Below, one piece after another: positions 53,501 through 64,000 of a DNA stretch of 64,000 nt. Location: contig JAGFBZ010000172.1 in NCBI GenBank assembly GCA_018398805.1, positions 124,001-188,000 of the forward strand, read 5' to 3'. Numbering within the stretch: the stretch's first letter is position 1; every line of letters begins with the position of its first letter. Source of the stretch: Hirundichthys speculiger (Eukaryota; Chordata; Actinopteri; Beloniformes; Exocoetidae). Made by a program: the position numbers and the translations under genes. The notes under the pieces were generated by a model. That model was not told where the DNA came from. It made no database searches and saw only the letters and a program-made list of their open reading frames with translations.

Positions 53501-56275
53501 TGATATTAACTTGACCATCCAGGGGGATGAACACAGAAAACACAATAGCCTACTGTGCAGTCTGTGTGAAGTTCTTTTATGTTAACTGTGCTCATTCAAA
53601 TCTTGGACGTGCGTCAGACAGTAAATAAAATAGGATTTGAGGGAAAAAAAATCAAGCTCTTTATTTTACTGAGTGGCTGAAACAAGAAGCAGAACCTTCA
53701 TCAGATAAAGTTAACTACCCTTAATTTCACACCAGATTTGAAAGCGGTTTGGATAGTTCTCTTTTGTAGTTTGGCTTGAGTCAAATGATGGTTAATTTTT
53801 TTCAAATAAACCCAGTTCTTATAAAATCAGTTCAGGCTTTATTGATTTATGTATTTGCATGTGTTGGTATGTACTTGGAGTGCTATCAGTGGACTCGCTG
53901 TCTTAGCTCATTATTTTTCGACATATCACATGGTAAATAAACCATTCGCCTGCACCTTTTTTGTTTTTTTTCCAACCATTCAAATACAGCCACTAGCAAT
54001 CAGTGGGTTGCCTGAAAAAGAACTTGGAATATCTCTGTGACTGTTGAGATGTAAAGACGCTGTCTTGACCATGCTACTTCCAAGGCAACAACGTTTGAAC
54101 AGCAGCTATAGGCGACTTATCCCATTGACTTTGCTAAACATGACCTGGAAGACGACACTAAATCAAATTAAATTTCTAGGTCATACGATAACTGATATGT
54201 TTGTTCGACAAAGGGTGAGATGTCTCCTGTAGCATTTTTGTATCCAGTCACCAAGGTGCTGATGAAGAGGAATCTGAGTTCAGCAGTGAGTGAAGCCGTT
54301 TTCATCGCTGGTCAGTCCTGATACTTGGATCTAAATCTGAAGTGTTGTATCAAACTCCCCTGTCTGCCTCCCACTGAAGCGTAAGCAGCTCGAATTGAAG
54401 TTTAACTGAGCAGCTTACACAAGCTCACCATGTGGCAGTTGCTGTAAAACTGTGAGGGCACAAAAGCCTTATCAGCATGTTTGGCTGGAATTAAAGTGAC
54501 GTTTTGACGATTTAAGTTCTTCCCCAGCCTGCTTGGGCTATGTAGAGTGCATGCTGGGTAGACTGGATGGATAAATCCTGGGATGTCAACAGCATGCAAA
54601 AGCCTACATTCAGTCAACTAGCTAATCCTCTAATTAATCAGTAGCCAACAGCAATGCTGCTCATTCACAATGGCATGTATTGTTGCTTTGAGATTTATAA
54701 AACCTGCACAGGAATGTAAATGTTGGTGACTTGATAGTAACCTCAAGAACAGTGAGTGTGTTTTCTTTGTAGATATTCATAAATGCGAACGGTGACTACA
54801 TAAAACAAATGGATTGAAAAATGGGTGAGGGTGTGTGTCTGTGGTGTACTGAGTGCTGTGTAATTGTACCTTCAAAGTGTACGTCCTGGTTTATGGCAAA
54901 GCACTAGTTGCATTTATCATGACTGCCATGACTTTACACTTAAAGGCTGTCTCTAAACTTTGTTTGCAGAATTGTAATTGAAGTGTGGAAGCTAGAGCCA
55001 AAACAACCAAGCCAGAATCAGATGATTGTAATTTGGAAAGAGCTGAAACCAAAATAACCTTGGATCTATTTATTTATTTATTTATTTATTTTACTTGCTT
55101 TTTAAAAGGCTGGGACAAGTTTTGACATAGATGTGAAGTTGCTTTGTATTGTATACGGACTTTGAAGTTGTTGCTTTATTATCTGAATTAAACAGGATAG
55201 ATAGGGCAGATAAGTAGGACTCATTCATGAATATCTACACCTCAGATTTCCCGCTATGATGTGCAAAAATTTCCGTATTTATAAAATGCCCATGACAATA
55301 CTGAAGTAAATCATTGTTCTGAAAGTGTTTTGTCAGATCCACAATAGAATTTGTTGCTGCCTTTTATATAATACCCTTTTCTCCCTTCCTCTCAATGACA
55401 ACAAGATTTACACAGACGCTCTATCTCTGAAGATGATCTGGCAGGTCTCTAAGTGAAACTAATATCACTGGTGGCCTGATAAGCAACTTGTTTGTCTAAA
55501 AGTAGACATTTTTTAATTTCAGCCCCCTAAAAGTAATTTCTGCTCAACACACCGTACATTGTAGTAAGCAAACAACAGAAAATGGGTTTCTCTCATACAG
55601 TTCAGTGACTGGGTTATTACTCCTAGCTTTTTTTTTTTTTTTTTTTAAGAACCAGTAAAATGATATTTATTGTGTGCATATCAACAGTTAAACTAATGAA
55701 GTAACAATAACTTACATTGTGACTGTGCCACAACTCACTCCTCTGGTACTTCACAGGGGGGAAGACTTCAGCCTGGTTCATAAGTGTGGGACTTGTCTTA
55801 AGCGTGTGTAAATCCCTGGCATCATTGTGTGGTGTTTGGCGTCTTAGTCTCTGAGTAGAGCTTGTTCTTTAAGACCGTGTCCACGTTAATAATGTTTTGC
55901 ACAATACATTTTAATTTCAAAATGTTGTTCACAGTTACGCCTGGCATATGCACTACTCCAATGAATCTGACCATCAAAAGCAGAAATTTTGATCTACTGC
56001 AGACCCCGAATTAGTATGAAAATGCAACTGTTGCTGTGTAATCTGGATTTGGGGGGAGGGGAGAAGACAAACATTTGGAAGTGCTGACGTAGTTGCACTA
56101 ATTTGTAACAAATTGTAACGTATCCTTCTCTGATTTGCCAAACCTGAATCATGTCAGGATCACACACACCGTGTCTTAATGATGATGTAAACACTGAGAC
56201 AGAACAGTAAGCCCTGTTGATTTTGTTGTCTTAAAAATCATCTGTTTTGCGGTTAAAATCTGTAATCGATAAAAC

Positions 56276-56778
56276 TACTGTATTGGCCTGAAAATAGGAC
56301 GATATTTTATTCTGGAAATCATATTCTCAAAAAATGGGATTGTCTTATAGGCGAAGTCTAGACTTTTCTATTGCCATTCCACATCTGCGACGCTAGATGG
56401 GGCCAGCAGTGATGTAACCAGAAGAGAATGAAGTATCACAGTGGACGCATGCGAGTGCGATCGAATGTTTATTAACATAATAGACATCAGTTTATTAAAT
56501 AGTGTTAGTACTATTACTAATAGTACTTGATCTTCAATAACATGGAAACCTGATGTGCACATGAACCATATTTCCTTCAAAAAGATGAAATTATGAAAAT
56601 GTTTAACAATACAGCAGAATGTTATCTTTGTGAGTTTTTCTATAATAATTGTACAATAAAAAGTTGTTTTATGACTAACCTTATTGTATTCAACATATTT
56701 TTATTTTCCCAAAATGGTATTTGAAAAATAGGGGTCGTCTTATAATCAGAGTCGTCCTATATTTGGGCCAATACGGTA
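56276..56778. mobile_element. MITE with pogo-like termini
   Basis: The left end TACTGTATTGGCC and the reverse complement of the right end TACCGTATTGGCC match at 12 of 13 positions. The match continues more loosely inward (AAAATAGGACGA / AAATATAGGACGA). Flanking TA dinucleotides fit a TA target site, and a terminus close to CAGTATTGG suits the pogo/Tc1-mariner group. At about 500 bp with no transposase, it is non-autonomous. Confidence 0.6.
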
Positions 56779-56835
56779 CATTATCTGCATGCATAGGAGG
56801 AAAATGATCATGAGGTATTATAAGAATGAGTTTTC

Positions 56836-56867
<32 letters not shown>

Positions 56868-57849
56868 GGTAAGTGTGGGTTGGCTCCATGATATGCTTTC
56901 ATGGTGGTGTAACAAGATGGAGGTCTTTTTTCCAACACAGCTGAAACGCAAGAATAGATGATTATTTTTTTTATTTTTAAATGGAACAGAGCAGGCCTAA
57001 ATAGCAAAGGTCTTTTTTTTTTATTTTACATTTTTTTTTTTTAATTAAACATTGTCCTTGCAGTCGCACATTTAAGTAGACCTCTAAAATTATGATTACT
57101 GTTATTTTTTTTTAAAAGGTATTGTTTACTAAGAAACAAATACTAATGGGTTTTGGAGGATGGATTCCACTAAAAGCAGATTTGTTGCATACCTTGAGTC
57201 AATATTTACTGCCATTGTTGGTTAATGTCAAAACCTATTAATGATTTTTGTGAAAAACATGAAGTCTCACATAGATCCACCAAAGGCCTAATAGCTTATT
57301 CTAATTCTGCAGAGGCCGTCTTCAGTGTTGACAGTGAGATAACATGATATGTTGTTAATGGTCCCATTGCTATCTCTCTGTTCCACTGAGCTGTGCCACA
57401 CCTTGCTGATAACCGCTCCCAAATGGAAATATTTCAACTCAGGTCAAAGTCAAAACGTTGTTGCCACATGGATTAAAGAAAGATTTTTTTTTTTTATAAA
57501 GAATAAATGACTATTGCTTGATGTCCCTACCAGTGGATATCTGGCTCTCTTAAAAGATACGGAGTTCTTAACAACTACAAAAAGATCTCCAGAATGAACC
57601 ACCAACTCTCAGTTCTGTTCAATTCCAGTAGTTCCAGATTATCACATTGTGATTTAGCAGGCAGCTGATGGCTCCATCTGTCTATGTTAAATCTGAGTTG
57701 AAACTGGAGATGTGCTGGACACCAGCCAGCTTTGGTTCTCTGACCCCTACTTCTCCTATATACCACCTCCCTGATCATAAATACTGCTACAGTAGCAACT
57801 CTCACACATGCACACTATGGCCAGTTGGAGGTTAACTTTGACTTGTAAG

Positions 57850-58247
57850 TAGGGCTGCGCGATTATGGAAAAAATGATAATCACGATTATTTGGATCAAA
57901 ATCACGATTACGATTATTAATCAAGATTATTCAACAATAAAAAATATTTTTTGTTCAGAATGTTATTTAAAATCACAATATGAAATGTAACCAAGAAAGT
58001 ATTGCATAAGGGATGGACAAATTATATAAAAGGCGATAGCATGAAACTTAGGCAGTCCTAGAGATTTTTGGCCATAAACACCAGCCTGTAAGCATGTCTT
58101 AGCTTCAAGAACGCCCAAAGGCAGGTCACTACATTGTCCCCTATACTACATTGTACATGGTCACGATTAATCACGATTTTCAAAATTTTAATCGTGGCAA
58201 CCAAAAATCACGATTTCGATTATTTTTCGATTAATTGTGCAGCCCTA
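57850..58247. mobile_element. hAT-type MITE with perfect 8-bp target-site duplication
   Basis: The left terminus TAGGGCTGCGCGATTA and right terminus TTAATTGTGCAGCCCTA are inverted. The element is bracketed by identical CTTGTAAG at 57842-57849 and 58248-58255. The interior is rich in CACGATTA/TAATCGTG repeats in inverted orientation. It is 398 bp with no coding content. An 8-bp duplication plus these termini is diagnostic of hAT. Confidence 0.88.
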
Positions 58248-58264
58248 CTTGTAAGTATCATGAA

Positions 58265-59140
58265 GACAGTTAGATGCACAAGCGTTTGGACACTAAGTTC
58301 TTATGATTTTGCCTTTTATATATCACGCCAATGGATTTGAAATAAATCAATCAAGATTTGATTAGTGTCGACCTTCCGCTTTAAAAGGTTTCACAAAAAT
58401 ATGACTTACCATTAAGGATTTACTGCCACTTTACCCCCATATATTCATTGGTTCAAAAGTATTTGGACAATTGACTGAAAATAACTGAATCAGCCAGGTC
58501 CATTCCCTTGTCGCTTTAGGACAAAGCAGATAAAAGACCTGGAGTTGATGTCAGGTATTGAGTTGGCATTTGGCAGCTCTTTTCTCTGGGGCTTCTAATA
58601 TCAAGCCCCATGAGATCTCAGTGCAAGTAAAAGAAGCTATCGTTTGGAAAAAAAAAAAACAACAAAACAGATCACTCTGTGAGAGGGAGAGCAAAAACCT
58701 TAGGTGTGGCCAAATCAACAGTTTGGTATATCCTTAAAGTAAAAGGAAAACACTAGTAATCTCAGCAGCATCAAAAGACCAGAGAAAACAGCTGAAGTGG
58801 ATGATCCAGTCCTTTCCTTGGAGAAGTAAACCCTGTTGACAATCTTGACAGAGGTCAAGAATACTTTGCAACCACTGGTAACATTTAAGAACAGGAAAGC
58901 CAGAAAATATCTTTAAAAAAAAAAAGCCTTCCATGTTTTGGAAGCAGATTCTTTGGGCAGATGAAGCCAATATGAACTTGTAACAAAAGATGGGAAGAGA
59001 GGTATGGAAGAAGGAAAGAAATGCCTCATAATCAAAAGCATATACTACGTAATACAGTATACTAAATATTGTAGACATGAGCAAATGTATAGCTGTCAGT
59101 TGAAGGTTTTTTTTTTTTCCAACTTCTGGACCTGACTGTA
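58265..59140 (+). mobile_element. Internally deleted Tc1-like transposon
   Basis: The right end GGACCTGACTGTA (to 59140) is the inverse of the common fish Tc1 start TACAGTCAGGTCC; the left end (58265) is degraded. The + strand carries transposase debris: the helix-turn-helix piece LGVAKSTVWYI (shifted) near 58700, then KRPEK, and near 58930 KPSMFWKQILWADEANMNL, the region around the first catalytic Asp. The central and C-terminal transposase, including the remaining catalytic residues, is missing. It lies directly beside the hAT MITE. Confidence 0.7.
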
Positions 59141-62100
59141 TTTTGAGATTTGACCTGCTCTATTCAGAGCCATGTTTGAAGAAGAGTACTTTCATGATTA
59201 CACTTAGTTCTCTTTTACGTGGTGTTCTTACAGTGTGTACATGGTTGCTGTAAATTTAAATATGTAAAACATCAAAATGACAGCAATGTTTTTCGTAGGT
59301 TGCTTCACCCAAGTTACTGGTCAATTTGTCAATATTAATTTTCAAGCAGAATGAACCCAATTTTCCTTGTCACGTATCTGATCTCTCCACTTTCTCATGG
59401 GAGATTAAAGTTGCTTGATCCTGGAAGCCAAAGATGGACGGCCATTTTTTTTTTCTCCTTTTTTCCCGCGACTTCACGATATTGACGACATGGCAGCTGT
59501 TGAGGGCTTGAAGTGTCTGGTGTTCCACACTCAATTTTCTAACCTTTATGACTACATCACCTGGATATCTGCCGTGTACTACGCAACAACAGTTTCAAGT
59601 GTAACCACACATATTCCTCTTAAATTAGTTAGTGCAAGGGCACAAGTGTGTAATTTAGAGCATAGCCTGTATGAATCACATTGCTGGTTGCACACTGTGA
59701 AATGGTGTACTGGGAGCAGCCGAAGGCCAGCCGCTATTCTAGGCCCTCTGCATAATGTTGGGTCTGTTTCTTTGGTCGTGTCATACATGTAGACACCCAA
59801 GATGCCAAGTTGATCTCACAGATGATAAACAGCCCATTTGTTATTATTACTTAAAGATTTATATATAGTACTGCACTATTGCACCTATTACTATACTATG
59901 TGCTATATTATACTAAGGGGAGTATATTATTATATTTACATCTAAATGTGATAATATTTTCAGATAACTAGAATGAATACTTTTTTTTTAATAATTAAAA
60001 AAAAAACATTTTAAGTGATCTCTTGAAAATGATGACAATCCCAAACGAGTTCAGGCTGCAGCAAAAAAAAAATTGTTTTTTCTGAAAAAAAATGTCATCC
60101 CTTGTCATCAGACTTGAGTCATTATTGATGTCAAAATGTTGTACAGAAAAGTTGTAGTGTTTTTTTTTTGTTTTTGTTCTTTTTTTTTTTTTTAAGAGGC
60201 TAGGGGTCTTCCAAAGGTTTGTCTGCCATTTATGTGTCAGTATTTGGTCTTAAATTTTGGATTGGGGTTAGGATTACTGTTGTTGCACGTCAGCTATCTT
60301 GTTGAAGATTTCTTTTTATTGGCTTTTTTTCAAAATTACTATCTTATACAGTTTCTTTTTACTTTCTTAATTTGCTTCCCTTTGCTTTCTCCAGTCATTT
60401 GGATCGGTTATGCCCACTCTCCGCTGTGGTGGAGCAAAAATTAGATATAGCCTATGTGAAACCATACACAGAGTTGGTTAATCCCTGGAAGAGGACTTTG
60501 TGGATGAAGCAAGCCATCAGCACATACAAAGTCTTTGGAGGTCAGCCCAGGTTAAAATACAGAAACCAGCACCTAATCTGTGATGACATAATCACATATT
60601 TGTGCAAGCTTGAAGTATTTTACCCTTTAGAGTGATTTTTGGGTTTAGCTGCTTGGGGTTGGGTTTCTCACACCCAACCACAGACTGCGACAGCAACAGG
60701 ATATGATTCTAGCATATCTGCATTTGCTAATATCAGCAATTCAAAAAGCTTTATAAGAATGAGCAGTAGCATGAAAAGATGATTTTATCCATGTTTTACA
60801 GTAAATTTTAAACTAATACCGAAAGTAATTTTTAAAACAGTTATGTCTAGTTTTCAGTCTCTTTCAGAGTTTTAACAGTTGAGATGTGGTGATGTTTAGT
60901 AAATGGTTGCTGTGCATTTTTAACCCACGAATTGTATTTTGCATGCATCAGTCACAAAGCCAGTGATTGGGAACAACTGGTTTAATCAAATTTTTTGTGA
61001 ATTGTTAGCACAGTCTCCGCAGCTTAACATACTGTTGACGTACGAGTTGGTGCCCACCCCTGGTGGCGCTTTATTTTGAAATTTTCCCGGATTTTAGTGT
61101 CTTGACTTCCTGCCGGCTCAATTCCGCTTCCATTCCGTGTCCCGTTGGACTTGAGCTTAAAGATCTGACACTTGCGTGTGAGACATTTTGCAAACTCATC
61201 CATGCTAGCAGTGTAGTAGTGCTTTGTTACTCCCCCTTTGCTGTAAGTGCAGGCCCTGTAGTTTGGGAACCGCTGGATTAAATTCATACAGCAATCAAGC
61301 ATGCATTTTTACTAGGAGTCATTTTTACAACCATGAAGATTTCAAAAGCCTTAACCTTCATAGTAAGATTAGGTCTACAGGATATATTACTCTATTTTTT
61401 TGCTGTAGCACCAGTGGCTTGTGTCATGGCCAGTACCTAGTAAATGTTGTTTTAAGGCCCCAAACTGAGTTAAAGGAGTTTCATCTGTCCACTTGAGCAC
61501 AGAAGTTGTGATATCATTGTAATCTGGAAAGTAGGTCCCCAGGTTCTAATTTTTCTTCACTCAAAAACAAATCTTGTTACTTGTCTCAGGTAGAAACATA
61601 TTACAATGACAATTTAATGCATTGAGCTTGCTACACAGAAAAGTAAATGGCTGTTGCATGGAACAGCTAATGTGGAGTGGTTACCGTAGCTGCAGGTCAG
61701 ACAATGAAGAGCTCCGTCTTCCCTGTCAGGGAGGCTCAGAGAGCCCTTCTGATCCGCCGCAGAGTCTGGATCAGCTGAGCTGGACACAAACCAACACGTT
61801 TGGCAAAATGCTGCCACAGCATTGGCAGCACACCTAGAACTTCCAATCCAGTTAAGTTTAAAGATGCACAATAGAAATGGAAAAGTTATTAAATGCATGT
61901 TTTATTCTTCAGAAGTAACTAATTATATCAATATAGGTCAATTATATAACTGAAAAGCTTTTTCCTTCAGTAGCATTTGAAGCATCTTCAACTTTCATGA
62001 TAAACAAACATTAGGTAGTGGGATATACGTTGTGGCTGGGTAGGACACTAAAAGCAGTAAACTCCAAATACGTACTCCCCTGTATTGGATTGCTTCTCCA

Positions 62101-64000
62101 GGGGTAGCCCTGTCACGTCACAGGAGGGTTCTAATTCTCAGCGTGCTTTTCCATGGAGCAGATCAGACCATATCAGATATGTGCAAGAGGCTGAGAAAAA
62201 TCCTTGTAATATGCAAAGATGTTACATCAGATATGTGCGGCTTGAGTCTGGTCATTTACACAGCTATAGCTTAGCCCATCTGCTGGGAATACAGATGAGT
62301 CCTAAGTATGTAAAGCTGCCGTAAGCCTCTGTTTCCTATTGTAAGCTGTTTTAAAGGGTCCTGTGGTTTGATGCCATCTGTTTTTACTCATTATTTATAT
62401 ATTTATATATTTTCTGTGCCTCTACTCTCCGCCTTGGCCTAACTTGTTTGAGACGTGGTTATCTGTTTTCATGTGGGAGGTGGATGATGCTGCAGCAGCT
62501 CTGCGCTCCACCTCTCAGACCAGTCACGTCTTCCTCCCACAGGCTTCTACTCCTCCTTATTGCTTCCCATCTTTCACTCTGTTTATACTTTGTGTAATGC
62601 ACGTGTTCATGCATGTATACTTTCTTCTGAATATATTCAAAGTTGATCACATGAGAAAAAAAGGAAGAAAGTTTTTTTTTTTTTTGTCTTTTTGTTTACG
62701 TAAATGTAAGTTGGAAAAAGCTATGGTTTTGGACTAACACATGATTAATCACAATTGGAAAACAATCAAGGCAGTAGTCAGTGGTTAAAACTCACCACAA
62801 ATCTTTATCAAAAGGCTTTTTTTTTTTTTTTTTTAATGGCAGTGAGACCCTGGAGCCGGGTAGCTTATCTGGGTTTCATGCTTCTTTCTCCTCTTCAATA
62901 ATCATATGCCACTGTTTAATGGGCTAATTGACAAAAAGAGTGTAAAATGTCGAAGTGTAGTTTAAGTTAAAATATTTAAGATTGATTGTGGCCTGCCAAT
63001 GAGCCAGGATCCACAAGTCTCCACAAGTCCTATCACTCCCATTTTCATCAGAACACTGTTGGGGGGAATGTTGCAAAAGTGTTCTAGTTAATCAGTAGAT
63101 TAATACATAATTGCAAGTTTAGATGGTCTTACCTACAAACACACAGATTTCTGACGCACTGAAAATTTTGAGGATTGTTTTTTCAGGTGATTTGAGTTAG
63201 CTGAAATGCTAAAATTGCAGAAAGTGTCAAACCCTCTTCTCAGTCTTGTGTGGCATTGTTGCATCCTTCCTCAGATGATATTAACAAGATGGCAATTATT
63301 GTCAAAGAACAAGACCATATACCTCTCTTACCCCAAAATATTAGAAATGGCATAAAAGGATAAAGCGTCCTTCACAGTGTTGAATGTGGCTCATATTTTG
63401 TATTCACACTCTGAGTGTAATCGAAGGGCACCAGAAGAGAAGATGATCCAGTGTTAATAAAGGCCTAATGGAGTGAATGTAAAAGCTTAACAGCCTTTCA
63501 GCTTTTAGTTTGGACGATTTGCAATAGAAGTGCTTTGGAATTAGAGATACTTGGAAACAAGTGCATTCAGGATTAAATCTTCTTATAAACTGCTCTTGAA
63601 ACATTTTGAGGGTACATAAGGTCTTAGGTATTTTCATACTTTTTCAAGTTCATAAATGCATAACTGGTCCAAAATTGAGTAATTATGGTCTTAATGTTCA
63701 CCGGCATAATCTTGATCATGATTATTATAATTTTTTTTGTCATAATCAAGCACGCTGATCACTGGTTACACTGAATTAATGGTCAGAAATGGGGTTATTC
63801 ACCCCCACTTCTTTTGCATGACCTTAATATTGTCCACATTTTACATTTGTGTTAAATCTTGCATTTTGTTCATTTAGAATCTTTAACATGTCTTTGAGTT
63901 TTTAAATAGTACACAAAGTTCATAGTCTGAAATTAAATTCGTTTTTTTTCTTTTTTAGGTTAGTATATTTTGGGTACAGCTGGGGGAAATGCACCTAGCA

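Larger units (their letters stand above)
50595..64000 (+). other. csnk1g2 first coding intron (over 13.4 kb, runs off the window)
   Basis: No further csnk1g2 exon is found. The intron is AT-rich with many T and A tracts (50823-50842, 50901-50918, 56840-56867). It contains three recognisable mobile elements between 56.2 and 59.2 kb, listed separately, and otherwise no gene or RNA I can support. Long first introns are usual in this gene and may carry regulatory sites. Confidence 0.7.

Noticed and set aside
59415..59792. 125-codon open frame in the csnk1g2 intron
   Set aside because: No recognisable domain, no splice context and poor codon character; consistent with chance in a 13 kb intron.
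60372..60635. 87-codon open frame near 60.4 kb as a possible csnk1g2 exon
   Set aside because: It lacks the expected EPIKSRAPQ continuation or any kinase motif.

Overview
The window is vertebrate nuclear DNA, almost certainly from a teleost fish. Exons are short and separated by GT-AG introns. Homopolymers, simple repeats and decayed DNA transposons of fish type are abundant, and the proteins match vertebrate families exon by exon. All four genes I can support lie on the + strand.

Layout. (1) 1-10.3 kb: mknk2 (MAP-kinase-interacting kinase 2) without its first exon(s), 12 exons, ending in a 2.7 kb 3' UTR. (2) 10.3-15.2 kb: intergenic, with a decayed THAP-type transposon relic and a possible small spliced transcript. 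(3) 15.3-30 kb: rexo1 (RNA exonuclease 1 / Elongin A-binding protein 1), 16 exons, complete, but with one extra base in exon 6 that breaks the frame before the exonuclease domain. Its introns carry LINE and SINE debris. (4) 30-39.3 kb: intergenic, with GC-richer blocks that may be regulatory and a nested transposon (a THAP-encoding element inside an older Tc1-like copy). (5) 39.3-41.3 kb: a compact three-exon K50 paired-like homeobox gene closest to DMBX1. (6) 41.3-44.2 kb: intergenic repeats, including a LINE reverse-transcriptase relic and a perfect hairpin. (7) 44.2 kb to the end: the 5' part of csnk1g2 (casein kinase 1 gamma 2), with a probable promoter, a 5'UTR/first coding exon at 49.86-50.59 kb, and a coding intron longer than 13.4 kb that runs off the window and holds two MITEs and a Tc1-like relic.

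mknk2, rexo1 and csnk1g2 are neighbours on human 19p13.3. In human the DMBX1 gene sits instead beside MKNK1 and MOB3C on 1p33. A DMBX-type gene beside mknk2 therefore looks like the 2R ohnolog of DMBX1, absent from the human 19p13.3 block. That is the most interesting gene-level observation here. The four genes do not form a pathway; they are a conserved syntenic block.

Exon boundaries come from splice sites, reading phase and remembered family sequence. Repeat classes come from visible termini, target-site duplications and recognisable coding debris, not from a database search.
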